64,000 bases of DNA from Himantopus leucocephalus (GCA_003993805.1 RSEF01000002.1:76867772-76931771); one strand, 5' to 3'. Counted from the first letter of the stretch, positions 14,189-26,726 are shown. Program-made: numbers and translations. Notes: a model not told the origin generated them from the letters alone.

Positions 14189-14223
14189 GATACATAGTGA
14201 TACATAGTGATCTGATACATGGT
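14189..14223. repeat. Short tandem decamer
   Basis: GATACATAGT at 14189-14198 and 14199-14208, then GATACATGGT at 14214-14223. It sits about 40 bases upstream (in transcription sense) of exon W15. Confidence 0.75.
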
Positions 14224-14897
14224 GAATTCAAATGAACAGTTGGAACAGAAGACTGGAATCTTGTTTCAAGCCCTATCACACCAGATAATAAAGCAGCCCA
14301 CATTGCTCAGTTTTTCTAAGGTATCCACATAGCCTGCAGGAGCTTTGTGGACAGACAGTATTATTCTAGCTACAGACCTTTCCCTCTTAAAGCATTTTAA
14401 TTTTCTATAATTTATCTGGTTTGCCAGAGATTCTGATCTGTTTTTACATCTATCCAGCCAACAGAGTCATCCAAATAGCAAAAAAAGAAAGTGGCGTTAG
14501 GAACACAGTTAATTTGCCTTTTTTCTAATGCATATTGTGGGTACCAATATTTGCCAAGTCTCTGGCTTTTCACACAGAAATGACTGGTACTCTTGGAAAC
14601 TCAGGTTATTTTGACTTGTTTTGGTCTGTAAAATAAGTGGCTTGTGAGCAACTATGGAACAAACTTTCAAGAATTTAGCAGAAATAATAATAGAATCAGT
14701 CAAAATAGAAGGGAAGAAAAGAAAGGCAGGGGCTCTTTCTTGATGAGTAGACATTACTTAGTGGCAAGGACAACTCATTCCATGTAAGGTCATGTCAAAA
14801 ACAACATAGCTGCTTCTACAGCACACTACAACTCCTGTCGTTGAATAAAATAGTATAACTAATACCATATTCATTATCTGGTATAATATTTATTACA

Positions 14898-14905
14898 TGA
14901 CGTCA
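14898..14905. promoter_or_regulatory. Perfect CRE-type motif
   Basis: TGACGTCA, the full palindromic CREB/ATF site, in an AT-rich intron poor in CpG. No promoter features were seen near it. Confidence 0.35.
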
Positions 14906-15083
14906 CTCTGCCATTTGGCATAAAAAGTATCTACTTTTATTTCAAAGCATCACTAACCAGAGGCAAAAGTATTTGCAAGAAGTATGAAATACCAGAGAGG
15001 ATAAAACCACACCATCACTGGAATTTGAGACTTGCACCCGCAATTTCAGAGTACTACATCTAGGTCCTATTTATTTTACTTAC

Positions 15084-15145
15084 TGTGCTGTATCTATGTC
15101 ACCATCAGGTTTGGTGCTCAGTTGTTCCAAACAGTCTATAAAGAC
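15084..15145 (-). CDS. EXOC2: EXOC2 exon W14 (about residues 666-685)
   Basis: 62 nt. The acceptor is TTTCCTAG and the donor is GTAAGT. It encodes VFIDCLEQLSTKPDGDIDTA plus CA of a split His. Human has the same layout (VFIYCLEQLS...). It was not visible as an open reading frame and was placed by exon order. Confidence 0.94.
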
Positions 15146-16008
15146 CTAGGAAACAATAAAGCAAGTTCTACATCTTCTGCCAGAACTAAAAAAAATTCTT
15201 AAATTCACTTTTACTACAGTCAATAGAAGCAGAACAATCATCATCACCTTTGTCTTAAATTTTACATACATTAATAATGTAACATTTTAGTTACACCTTT
15301 TGAATGCATATCTTTAATTTTATACGCATCACTGTTTACTTGTAGCAAAACACAGGTGTTTTTAATCCTGCTAAGTGATTCTCATCATGCATGGCTAAAA
15401 TTATGCAGTAATAATCTGCTGATTTGCAAAGAAGGCATTGTTAATAGTTTTCAACTGTTCAATCTGAACAGTTGGTCCCAAGTAAACATCACAGAAGCAT
15501 CACTAAAATCCATTTTTTGCTTTGGCTAATGATGTCTTATTTGAGAATACTATAAAAATGGTTCAAAAGCCCGAAGAATGTTATTACCTAATTTCAAATA
15601 TATTAAAAAAAAAAATCACATTTTGTTATAAAGAATATTGGTTTCTGATACAAAAATTAAAAGCTAGATCTTCAGCTGATGAAAATCAGCATTGCTGCTT
15701 TTACTGTAGTGCATCAATGTTAGATGACATCAGCTCAGCAAGTGTCTCTCAATCATCAGTAAAGTCTTGAACAGTCACAATCAGTAAAATACTTGAATAT
15801 GTCACCCTGTGAGGATTTGATATCATCAGATTCAGCTAGTAAGCTCTATACACATTTTAAGTCAAACGTTTCTCAGTATTCCAGAGTGTATCAGAGGAAT
15901 AACACAGTCATCAACTTCAGCTACCTTTTGGGAGGTGGAGAGGGTACAAAGCAGACATTTTTGTTGATCACTCGTGTGCAATTTCATACTTAAAAGTGCT
16001 AGAGTTAC
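15146..16008 (-). other. EXOC2 intron W13-W14
   Basis: 863 bp, GT-AG, phase 0. It contains a perfect 10-bp-arm hairpin at 15452-15474. The plus-strand frames at 15522-15770 and 15793-15993 show no recognisable product. Confidence 0.85.
15452..15474. repeat. Hairpin with perfect 10-bp arms
   Basis: CAACTGTTCA, loop ATC, then TGAACAGTTG. Intronic; no flanking extension of the stem, so unlikely to be a microRNA precursor. Confidence 0.7.
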
Positions 16009-16068
16009 CTGCATGATCCCAATGCTTAGCTGGCACACATCCTCCTGTGTTTTCTGCTGCTGGAAAAC
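16009..16068 (-). CDS. EXOC2: EXOC2 exon W13 (about residues 646-665)
   Basis: 60 nt, phase 0 on both sides. The acceptor is CATCTTCAG and the donor is GTAACT. It encodes VFQQQKTQEDVCQLSIGIMQ. It is one of the smallest exons here and could be skipped in frame. The neighbouring W12 and W14 fix its place. Confidence 0.95.
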
Positions 16069-17055
16069 CTGAAGATGCAAGCATATTATTTCAGCAGAAC
16101 AGCTTCACGTGGCCTTATTCTTAAGGCAGGCCTGAGTAACCCATCCCTAAAGAGATGACACAATTTATAGGAATGGCTGCTGGGACACAGTGTTTTCTCA
16201 TGGATCAATTTCAATTCCCTGCCCCCCCCAAAAAATGGGGAGAGAGAATACAAGTCCCAATAAACAGTTTGACAAGCATGGGGAGGTAACACACTAAAAG
16301 GAAACAAGTCCTCATACCTAGTACGTGTGCTATGTATCATTGTTCGCTAACAGAACCGCAGCAAAAGCTTCCAGGATATTCAAAGGTCTTTACAGCCTAA
16401 CAAGAAGGATTTGCCATGCACTGCAGATTCTTTTGAATAATGTTCACTGAGAAACTAGAAAAGCTAGCCATAAAGATTAAAATAAAGGAGGAGAGAGAAA
16501 CAATACCCATACAGAGGGGCCCAAGGGACTTTGGAAAAGCATTAAACTTCCTTAGATCACTGAAACCTGACAGAAAACATCAGTATCACAATCAGTTAGG
16601 GCCTCAAGGTACTAAGTGGAGGGGAACAATCAGGACTCCAGGTTTAGAATAAAATTTAGAGAAGTAAAAAGGTGAATTTAAGTTCTACAAGTAGTTTGGA
16701 TGCAACACTGAGCGAAGAGCAACTCCTAGGAATGCCCCCCTGCTTTTTTTTTCCCCATGTAAAAAAAAAAGTTGCATCTACTGCTATCTGAAAATTACAT
16801 TAGTAGCATTTTTTTCAAAAGAACAGCTTTAAAGATTTAAATGTAGGTCCAGTCTTCCCCATACACACAAAATTATTCCTAATAAAGGAAACACAAACAG
16901 AATTCTAAAAGCTAGCAGCAGTGAAAAGTGTGTACATGGAAAAAAAATAAAGAGGAAAGTTATACCCCTGTGTCATTCTCTGAAAGTTCTTGTTCTGAAA
17001 CGCAACAGTAATTTACATAAAAAGAACGAAAATAAAAGCATAAATCAAAACTTAC
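16069..17055 (-). other. EXOC2 intron W12-W13
   Basis: 987 bp, GT-AG, phase 0. Short homopolymer runs only (C run near 16222, A run near 16761). No gene or repeat family seen. Confidence 0.85.
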
Positions 17056-17136
17056 GCTGGCCTCTCCAGGTTTGCAGTCCAGCACGGTTTTAAGAGATTG
17101 CAAGGCATGGATAATGCACTGTTCAAACTGGGATGG
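17056..17136 (-). CDS. EXOC2: EXOC2 exon W12 (about residues 619-645)
   Basis: 81 nt, phase 0 on both sides. The acceptor is TTGCCTTTCAG and the donor is GTAAGT. It encodes [20 protein letters not shown] then CKPGEAS. Skipping would keep the frame. The adjacent intron has a false-looking duplication beginning 49 bases upstream of the exon (17185-17388). Confidence 0.96.
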
Positions 17137-17184
17137 CTGAAAGGCAAATGACATGTTAAGCTTAGATAAGTATGTTAAATGTAT

Positions 17185-17388
17185 ACTACACAAATATATA
17201 AAAAACTTCCACATCATATAGTAAGCTCTTTATTTCCAAATTATCCCAAATGGCGGGGGGGGGAAGAAATCATAATTCATACTACTNACTACACAAATAT
17301 ATAAAAAACTTCCACATCATATAGTAAGCTCGCTATTTCCAAATTATCCCAAATGGCGGGGGGGGAAGAAATCATAATTCATACTACT
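17185..17388. repeat. Near-identical direct duplication around one N (about 102 bp)
   Basis: Copy 1 is 17185-17286, N at 17287, copy 2 is 17288-17388. Both start ACTACACAAATATATAAAAA and end ATTCATACTACT. They differ by two substitutions (CTCTTT against CTCGCT) and by G-run length (9 against 8). This reads as unmerged overlapping contig ends, possibly two alleles, rather than a real tandem duplication. Confidence 0.9.
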
Positions 17389-17748
17389 CACAGATTACCA
17401 TAAAACCCTTTTGTAGTGATGTACTTTTGTACTCAAGTTATCTACAGAATTATTACCATAGATCAATGTACATTTTTTTATTTGAATGAGAGACTTCCAC
17501 AGCCTCCCCTAAAAGGGTCACGAAAGATTTTTACAGCTTGTTTGTGGTAGCATATATTGACAATTACATTACAGATGTCTGTGACTCCTTCCCTCCTCTG
17601 CCCCTTGATCTAAGCTGGGATAGAAATTCACCTGGGATATCTGATATTTCTGCATTTTATTTCAGCAAAAGGTTTCTAAGAAAGACGGACTGAATTTGCT
17701 TTCACACGGAGGAAAAAAATCCACTGGTTTGGGGGGGGCTTTTTTTAC

Positions 17749-17770
17749 CTTCAGGTTTCCAAACCTGAAG
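17749..17770. repeat. Inverted repeat, 10-bp arms, 2-nt spacer
   Basis: CTTCAGGTTT, CC, AAACCTGAAG. Stem does not extend further. Intronic. Confidence 0.7.
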
Positions 17771-19908
17771 TATGACTGTCTTGATGCATGTATCAATTTC
17801 ACTCTGAAAGTGCAAATGAGTTCATAGCATCAGAGTCATTAGTCAGTTTTTCCTTGTCTTCCTCTCTACCCTGTTAAGTCACACCTTTTTTTTCTTTTTT
17901 AATGAGGCTGCCGGCTGGTATTAGGCAGGAAGCTGTTGTACAGGGCAACGTGAAGCAGAAAAGAGGGACATCATCCTATTGGATTTGGGTCAAAGAGGTG
18001 GACAAAAGAAACTTCTAAGCCATGTAAACCTGCTTTTCAGCCAGTACATAGTTTATGGCACATCATCAACTTTAGGCTTAGAAGTAACTTTTTTTTTCTG
18101 TAAATGCTGGGGTTGAGATGGATTATGAAAGTGATGCCTGCATAGCAACCTGAAAATTATGAAAAAAGTCAGTAAGACAATCTGTATTTATTATTTTTGG
18201 ACCCACTTAAAAGAAAAGCAGTAAAGTGCTACTTTTCTTTTTTTTTTGTGTCCACATAATAAACCATCACACCTCAGGAGAAGAAAGCTGTTCAGATATG
18301 TTAATCCTTGGATATTATGAAACTGAGGGAAGTTGGTTATGTGTCTTACTGTATCTCTTACCTGGAATATAAATGCTAAAGGGGTTATCAACCAGTATTT
18401 CCTACAAACTTAAAATACATTTTCTAACTTAAGCCTAAAAGAGCCCCAAAGAGACTGCCTGGCCCTTGTTTATACTGGTTAATTTTGCTACAATTTTTGC
18501 TGTAATATTACCATAATGAACTCTACTTTAGTAGATAAATAACCCTGCTATGACAAAACGTGGTCAACTGCCACAATTAAAATCTGGCACAGCTCAACTA
18601 CAGCCTCAAAAGGTATCTGCGGAAGTGCTGTATACAAGGAATTCGTGGGTGATTTCTAAATACAAAGACGACTTAGTTTTCAAACAAAGATGGGTTAGGA
18701 TACAGCAAAAGCATAAAGAAACAAAGCTTTTGTGGAAGATCCTTCCTCCTCTCTCCATTTTACAGATGAATAGTGAAAAACAGAAAAGTTAAGGGACTTG
18801 CCCAAGTCAGCGGCAACTGAAACCAAGACCAGAAGCTGTAAATCTGGTTACAATACTACAATTGCCCAACAACACTCTTTCCTACAATGTGTATATTGTG
18901 ATTGCTTAATGCCCTCCTACTCAACTTCAAAAATGTATTTATAGAAGCAAATAAGAAAAACCAAAAAAGTCTGTGGAGCATTCTCTTAGATAATATACAC
19001 AAACCAACTCTCCCTCCCACAGGCCCTTTCTGCTTTCGCAGATTGTTTTTAAGTCACACCTACAACACGCTTGCTGTATTTTAGGCATTACTCATTACTG
19101 TTTATTTCCAGAAAGCATCTCACTAATTTATCTGAATTTGGTTTCATGTCATTTGTTGTTTACGTGTAGGCAATCTCCTAAATTAGTTGCTTTTCAGTTC
19201 AATTTCTCATTATAACATGTAAGTGACCTATTTATTTAGGTACAGACCAATTCCATGGTAGTGTGCCTACTAAGTTATGAAGCATTTTGATGTGAACTGA
19301 ACTTGTTGTGACCTCAAAAATAATTTTTTACTTCAGTAAACCATCCCTAAAATAAGATACTTGACTATGGAAGTTGCTATTGTTTATCTCAGCAAAACCA
19401 TGCTAACGATCAGCAGTAATTATACTGATACATTTAAATAACACCATTTAAGGCAGAAGGTCATGTTACATACCTTAATGCCCAATTATTTATTTTTATC
19501 TCTCAATACATGGCACAAATCTGCAAAGCTTTTATTTATGCTTTGTTTTTGTTTTGCACCTTCAAAAATATTGCTGTCTAGTAATACCATTACCACTTAA
19601 AGTTGCTTCAGACATAATAGTTTAAGAAGTACAAATAACAATTTTGGAAAAGGAAGAAAAGAGAAAAAAACTTTTGTGTTTGGTGATGGGATCTGTTAAG
19701 ACTGCTGTAAGTAAGTAACAATCCAAACAAAAAATTTTGTGTTTTTTATCTTCCTATATTTTAATAAAACTATAGACACCAGTATGCACACAGAAAAAGT
19801 CCAGAATAATTCAACTTTGGGAGAATATAGAAACCAGTTTCATTACACTTGCAAAAAAAAAAAAAATCCAGCAAAGAAAGTGCTTACAAGACATTCAGGT
19901 ATACCCAC

Positions 19909-19970
19909 CAACGATGTCAAACCTTCATTGTCAACAACCCAGTCTTCCTTTTCAGCTAACCTCTTTATAT
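19909..19970 (-). CDS. EXOC2: EXOC2 exon W11 (about residues 598-618)
   Basis: 62 nt. A strong acceptor tract (CTCTCTTACAG) precedes it. It reads (D)IKRLAEKEDWVVDNEGLTS then L, ending in phase 0. The donor is GTGGGT, the weakest in the set. A later GT would not keep the join to W12 in frame as cleanly. Too short to be seen as an open reading frame on its own. Confidence 0.94.
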
Positions 19971-22900
19971 CTGTAAGAGAGAGCAAGAGGGGGAAGGGGT
20001 GGGGGGAGGGAGAAGGTATTCATTTTCATCATTAAAGCCTCCTTGAACTTGAAAAGATAAACCACAGACACTGGGACTGCAATGACTAGGCATACAAGCA
20101 AATAGCACTAAAAGCTTCAAAGCTTTCAGCATTCTCAAATGACTAAGAATGGAACTCATACATGGTATGCTGGTGACACCACATAGAGAAGCACATCTGT
20201 GATACATGGCAAGAGTTGCATGAAGCACATCTTTTACTGGAAAGCTTAAAATTAAAGGAATATTGTGAAGGCTTTGTGTTTGGTTCTATTTTGTAAATTT
20301 TTAATCACAACATAAAATGCTGCATTTAAGAACCCAAGTCTCTAGTCTATTATACCCCAGCTCTTAATTAAATATGGAAGAACAACTGCCTAGCATTTAA
20401 GCAGACAGAAAGAACAGCACATAATTCATATTTAATAACTATAAAAGAGGCTCAGAGTTCCCACTCAGGGTCAAGGATCCATGGTGCTAGACTTTCTTCA
20501 AAAACACCTGAAGGCATATACAAAAAGCACTGTCTTCTGCTACCCAGGTGACAACTTCTATAGGCTCACTGAAGCTAACAGGAGCTAAGCCAGGACGTGA
20601 ATCCAAAGCTCGTGCACTGTAAACAGAATTCCCCTATGGATGCATGCTTTCTGCATCATTGCTTTCTTGAGGGCGGTCTTAATGGACTTGTAAACAGAAC
20701 AAAGATGAACCGTGTGCAGTTTGCAGAGGTTTTGACATACAGTTTTTCACACACAAATTCCTTATTAGAACTGTCTGTGCATCATGAAACTCCCTTTTAA
20801 ATGAGCAAAAATTTCAGCGAATTACCATCTCTCCCCAAAATCCAAAAAAAGAATTAAGACACTTGGTTATGGTGTCATACCCTGCAATTCTACATCTCAT
20901 GGAAGTATAGGCTTAGTGAGGATAAAAAGTATTAAGGGTTTGTGCAGAATAATTACTCTGTTCATTTCCCTATTTAGTAAACCTCTTAATTCAACCAATA
21001 TCCTTGCGAGGCTTTAGATTGCACTGGTCAGCCTTTACACGTTTTTGTGGCTGCTCACTTTTGCATTCTGTTCTGAGCTAGTACAAAAGAAACAAATTTC
21101 TCATATTTCACTGCTCACCAAATTCCAGTCAAATACATTCATGTAAACCCCCTGTCTAGTCTGGCATTCACATAATTTGGCTTTCGTGACCTTTATGACC
21201 AGTGATCACATATGAGAGAGAAAAAACAGACTGCTTCTCAGGGCCAGCACGAGTATACGGTGTTTATCGTAAGACAACAAGAAAACACTGTGTGTGGGCA
21301 GATTTGTCCTATTTAAATAGTTAATGGTAGAGTGCTCTATTAGAATTTTTAACTGATCTGAATGCCTTTAACAACTTACAGCACACACCAAGAGATGAGA
21401 CTGAACTTTCTATCAGCAGTCTACACAGCTCATATTTCAGAGAGACTAGAGAGGTGAGATTCAAGTCCAGGAGGAGCCTTTTTGACTTACATATTACAGA
21501 TATAACTACATCTGAGATCCATTTACATAGCTCCATGAGAGTCTCCATTAACTGTTCTTTCTCTGGTTCCCTAAAAATAACAGCTTCTTCCAGGGCCCAG
21601 TTAATCCCGTCCTGTCTAGAAAAACCTATCTAAACACATTCAACGTATGCAATTTTGCTTTAGTTGGTAAAGAACATAAAAAAGGGTCCCATAGATAAGG
21701 CACGCAGTGCAACAATATGGAATGAGAGTCATCATACAGGAAAGCATCTTTTCTCCTGTTTAATGCTACAGCCAATAGACAGAACTACTTCAGTGACAGG
21801 TGATGGAAGCAGCAGTCAAGGAAGGCTGCTGTTACTGGCTAGATGAAAGAGCTATACGTTATCCAGCCAACATAACATACTGGCATCTTAAGGGATCTGA
21901 TCTCTTTTGATTCAAGAAAGGAAAGTATGAATAAAGATGTTCAGACCAAACAGAGAATCATTCACGCATAGACTGGTAAATCTGCTTTTACAAAAATCTA
22001 AGGTACAGACTACCACAAGAGTTTTTCCTCCACAGAACGTACGTGGCCAGCAATCAGGATGTAAGAAGCAGAAACTCTGAATCTGAACAAAGAACTGGGC
22101 TATTGTTATGATGCAACAAGTAGGCAAATTTAGTAAGACGGCAGACTTTTTGGCTGAGAGCTTTGTCATTAATCATGTATCGGAGCTCTCTGGCCCACAC
22201 TAGAGAAGCTAGGTGGATAGCTCAGAGATTTGATAAGCTAAGAATTGTCAGCAAAAAGGTTCAGAGCTAGATACTTTCTTCAAAACAGTGAGGACATCTG
22301 AGGAATCACTCACAATTCCCCGAGTGAGGGCAGTCACTCCAATAGTACCATCCTCATGTCACAATTAAAAAAAAAAAAAAGAATCCTTTTCACCTACCAT
22401 TTAAAAAAAATTATCTCAATTGTGCTAAGTGAAGAAAAGCAAGAGACTTCCACATACCTTAAGTGAAATCTGAAATAGTGGTAATATTTTCTGTACAGAG
22501 TTTTAAAGAGACAAGAGAACCTATGTACTTGTGTGGCCAATGAGCTTGATATTAAGGCAGAAAGGTAGTGTTAACACTGAAATGGGATTTAATAAAAGAA
22601 TTAGGAGCCAAGAATACAATTCATATCAACATGGTATCAAATAAACCATAGAGACCTAATGATTTGTTGTCATCAAAATTTTAAAAATTTGCTTAACACA
22701 GCCACCTGCACTTAGCACACTTGAGGCTCGAGTAAAAAGCTTAGCTGCAAGTCAGCCTACAAAATAATGATGAAACATATGTTAAAGATTAAAAACTGAT
22801 TAAATTGTAAGATTAAAAAGCCCCCCCCCTTTTTTTTTTAACATTAAGGGTAATTAGTCTTTTGGAAAAAAAGTCCTGCTAAGTGAATTAGTAGATCAAT

Positions 22901-23535
22901 CTGCCCTGATTTTAAGAGAGAGATTTATTTCTGGAAGATTTACTTCATTCACATTTAAGTTTCAGAGTTGAATACAAGATGGTAAGATGAATGGCCTCTG
23001 ATGCACGTAGAGTCACATCAGATTTATAGAATGTGTTACTGGCCTTGACAATTCAGACATTTATGGCAAAAGCTATGCACGCAGCAGGAAGCCTCGGGAT
23101 TACAATATTAGTAAAAGGCCTTGGAAAACACACAACTAAAATACTTCATAAAGGGCTGTGGATTATTTTTTTTTCTTGGGGGTGGGACATTGCTTATTTA
23201 ATTCTTCAGTTTATAGAAAACTTAAAAAAGAAAATAAGCACTATTTCCAATATGGAAAAGCTGCGTCACGAGATAAATTACATGCATTGGAAAACTGTCT
23301 CAACCCAAAGGAAACAGATCTAAACTCCTGTATTCATTAGACTATGGGAAGACTCATAACACACATTTCTGTCAGAAAAGTGAAATGCTTTAGTAACTAC
23401 AGAACTCAGGAGTCCACTGCCACTACAATATCTGTAACAAACACAGTTATCTTCCAGAATGTGTTTTGGCCTAATCAGAGACAAAAAAAAAATATAAAAT
23501 GACAGTAAGCAAACAGACCTGCAGCCTTCTATTAC
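19971..23535 (-). other. EXOC2 intron W10-W11
   Basis: 3565 bp, GT-AG, phase 1. Near the W11 acceptor a purine-rich plus strand gives the pyrimidine tract. A C run followed by a T run sits at about 22821-22839. No gene seen. Confidence 0.85.
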
Positions 23536-23657
23536 CTTCAGCCGTGTGTTGTAAGGTCACTATAATGCAACGTACACGAAGGTCCAAAATAAGATCCTGG
23601 ATGATTTGAAGCATATCATTGGGTATCTCGAGTGCAGTAAGAGACTCATAACTAAGC
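23536..23657 (-). CDS. EXOC2: EXOC2 exon W10 (about residues 557-597)
   Basis: 122 nt. The acceptor is GCATTCCAG and the donor is GTAATA. It starts by completing Arg, then [20 protein letters not shown] and [20 protein letters not shown], leaving G. The junction codon with W11 is G+AT, Asp, where human has Glu as I remember it. Helical heptad-like leucines and isoleucines agree with the rod fold. Confidence 0.97.
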
Positions 23658-24012
23658 CTGGAATGCAAATAAAGTTAGACTGAAGCGTAAATCTGCAGGT
23701 TTTTAAAGTTGATTTAACTGCATTGGATCTTTTAGACGTTTTCTGTGGATGTGAATACAGTAGCTCCGTCCACAGTGTATCTTTGAAAACTGATTATCCT
23801 ATTCAGAGAAAATTAATTATTTGCTTAATTCAGAAGCTTGCAAACACAGTTTTATTTTTCTGTAACATTACAATAATGTCATCACAGCAACATGCCAGCT
23901 TTTCCCACTGTCCTCTTGCACTTCCCCGCTTGCCTTTCTGCATCCATCTCTTTGTCTTATGATCCAAGAATAATCCTTGTGGAGCAGAAGTAGCTTTTTT
24001 GCTGTTTTTATG

Positions 24013-24112
24013 NNNNNNNNNNNNNNNNNNNNNNNNNNNNNNNNNNNNNNNNNNNNNNNNNNNNNNNNNNNNNNNNNNNNNNNNNNNNNNNNNNNNNNNN
24101 NNNNNNNNNNNN
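24013..24112. other. Assembly gap, 100 N
   Basis: Exactly 100 N within the W9-W10 intron. No exon is missing, since W9 and W10 join in frame and match vertebrate EXOC2 without a gap. Confidence 0.98.
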
Positions 24113-26461
24113 AGAAATAGGAACACAACAGCTGCTTGCAAGGAATAGCGTTTCAGCTTTTAACTAAAAGGCTGCAGTTGTGCTCAGACTTTAGTTAGGG
24201 GCACAAAGTGAGGTTCACTGATTTTATCCAACTCCTAGATATTTAAGCAAGGACAATTCAAATGCAGTCATTGCCATTTGCCCTAGTGCTAATACTGAGC
24301 AAAGCACAGGTACTAGAAAATACCAAAGAACAGGAGTAGGAAGGCACAAGCGAACAAGTTTAAGCAGTAAGTGGAGCATTTCCAATCATCCACCTGTAGG
24401 CACTAGTTCCTTAACCATGGTGTTGGGGCATAAACCATCAAAACCCCACCATTAATCATACTGCCCTCTCCTCGGCACAACTACTGAATTAGTAGATTAT
24501 GTAAAACTCCATTACCTCAGCCATCTAGGAAACACAGGATGTAAATACCCATCTGTGAGAAGTTTACGTGACTTTAGACTGCACAGAAGTACTGTACTTA
24601 GTTGATTCCATTTCTAAGGGAGCACGCAACTGTCACATCCCTAAGATCATCTTTTTCCTCAGATAACTCACCCTAACAAATACATACCTTGCTATCCCTG
24701 CAATAAAGCAAAAGTCTTGCCGACAATGGCTTCACTTTATCACATAGCTCTAATTTATCCTCTGGAACCTATTCATATTGGGCAATGACAGAATGGGGTA
24801 CAAGAGAAAGACTGCAACCACTCCACTTTAAGATGTGTGATACATATAAACAAGCAGAAAAATTAAGATCACACAGATATAATCCCAACTCCTTGTTATC
24901 TAATTTTATAAGTTTTAGCATTCTTAAATACAAGCAGAAAATGGTAAATCATTCCTGAGACAACTGAAANAGAAATGATAAAAATAAGACTTATGCTATT
25001 ACCTAACTTTGCAACAAATAAGGTTTTTATGCAATGTGTAGACCCTTCGTGAGAAGAGTCCACCACCTTCATTGTTGGTGTAAGTCACAAGAATTTATTA
25101 GATTCTCAAAGTGTGGGGCATTGAAAAGAAAGGTACTTGCAGCACTTGCAAAAACTTCTGACCTGGTCATCACTGGTCAGTACCCCATCATGGTATGTTC
25201 AGTTCCTCTTCTCCAGATTGCCCCTTTTCTTCTCTACTTTTGACCACTTTGCATTAAAGACTATCTTGCTTTACTAAAGTGCCAGCACGGGCATCAGTAA
25301 GAACACGAGGTGGGGAAAAGAGTGGGAGGGAGAGAGAATTTCCCCATCTCTCAGCTCAGTTGTTCATTACCAGGGCAGTGGCCTGAAAGCAAGAGGAGAT
25401 TCTCTGAAAAAGAGCCTTCTTATATCCTACAACCTCAGCCTGGATCATATCTCAGATGGCAGGACTCTGAAGCACAATCAACCCTTCGGGAATCTGTTGG
25501 TTAAATTTCCAAGCCAATATTACAGATTTGCGAGTGTTAAATTCTAGAATTTTATAATTTGAGTGAAATTTGATTGCTTCTCATAAAAGGGCAATACCAG
25601 TGCCAAAGCCTGTTCCCTTGCCCCTTTACATCTTTTCGTCAAATGCCAAGTCAGTTCCTTCTTAAATTGGAAGCTTTCCATGAAATTCAGCCTGAATAAG
25701 AAACTTCACATGGATTTTTTTTTTCTAAATGGCTAAGGTACAGATAATGTAACTGACAACAGACTTCGGGAAAGTATTAAGCAGACTTGACAACGGGTGG
25801 GTATCCCTGCTAGCTCCATCTGCAATAAGAGTATCTATATATGATTATAGCCCTTTCTTTTCTTCCTCTGTGCTTTGCCTGTTACCTACTCTGAAAACTG
25901 CAGATAAAAAGTACAGTATGGTATCCAGGTATTACTCAAGTTTCTACAAGATAATGACAATTCTTATATCCTCCATAGACAAATGGAAGAGAATTCTGGG
26001 TATTAATGAGACATCCTGTAATTAATGATGTGCACATTACTAAGTTTATAAACAAAGATAATTATATGCAGAATGACATTATAAGCAGGAGTATCACCTT
26101 CCAGAAAACAACTGTAAGAGTAAATTATGATTTAAGACTGACACTATAGTGTGAAGCATGCTATTTTCACCCACTTTAGCAGAGATGGGAAGACGTGTAG
26201 CAAATGAAGCAGATAACTGCTTCCTACCCTAAAGAATCAAATCTTGTTTCATTCATGGAGTATCTATGCTGTGCCAGGCAAACATTTTATTCAATCTTTT
26301 TCATAAGATGCTATGGAAAAAAATGAATATCATTATGTAATAAGGCTATATCATGAGACATTATTAATTACACTTGCACATAGAATCCTAACTGTGCCAT
26401 AAGTATTTTTTGAAAATGTTAACATTTTCACTACTCAGAGTATTTAATGCAATAAACAAAA

Positions 26462-26542
26462 CAATTAGTCTTAACGCACACATATTCCAGGAACAGAATA
26501 GNCAATTAGTCTTAAAGCACACATATTCCAGGAATAGAATAA
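26462..26542. repeat. Near-identical direct duplication around one N (40 bp)
   Basis: Copy 1 is 26462-26501, N at 26502, copy 2 is 26503-26542. Both start CAATTAGTCTTAA and share CACACATATTCCAGGAA, with three differences. Same likely assembly cause as at 17185. Confidence 0.88.
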
Positions 26543-26568
26543 TATTTTAGGTCCACAGATCCATTTAC

Positions 26569-26726
26569 CTTACAGTCTGGATAACATGTGTTAGCCACTG
26601 GCCAGAAAGTTCAGATTTCATCTCCCAGCCACCATACTGTTTTGATTCTCCTTCTCTGAGGCTGAATGGAAGCAAAGCTCCACGGATAAGCTTTACCAGA
26701 GAGTGCATCACTTCTTGAATCATTTT
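26569..26726 (-). CDS. EXOC2: EXOC2 exon W9 (about residues 505-556)
   Basis: 158 nt. The acceptor is CTGATGCAG and the donor is GTAAAT. It reads [40 protein letters not shown] and [12 protein letters not shown], then AG of a split Arg. The run is continuous and well conserved. A small N-flanked duplicated block (26462-26542) lies just downstream, in the following intron, about 27 bases past the exon end. Confidence 0.97.

Larger units (their letters stand above)
14149..15083 (-). other. EXOC2 intron W14-W15
   Basis: 935 bp, GT-AG, phase 2. It carries a short tandem decamer (GATACATAGT twice, then a variant) at 14189-14223 and a perfect TGACGTCA at 14898-14905. Nothing else recognised. Confidence 0.85.
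17137..19908 (-). other. EXOC2 intron W11-W12
   Basis: 2772 bp, phase 0, with the unusual donor GTGGGT. It holds the N-flanked duplicated block (17185-17388) and a 10-bp inverted repeat with 2-nt loop at 17749-17770. Otherwise plain AT-rich intron. Confidence 0.85.
23658..26568 (-). other. EXOC2 intron W9-W10
   Basis: 2911 bp, GT-AG, phase 2. It contains the second 100-N gap, a single N at 24970 with no visible duplication beside it, and the 40-bp duplicated block near 26462-26542. No gene seen; hidden content in the gap cannot be excluded. Confidence 0.8.

Noticed and set aside
23830..24141. Open frames crossing the second N gap
   Set aside because: Same reason: they translate through 100 N.
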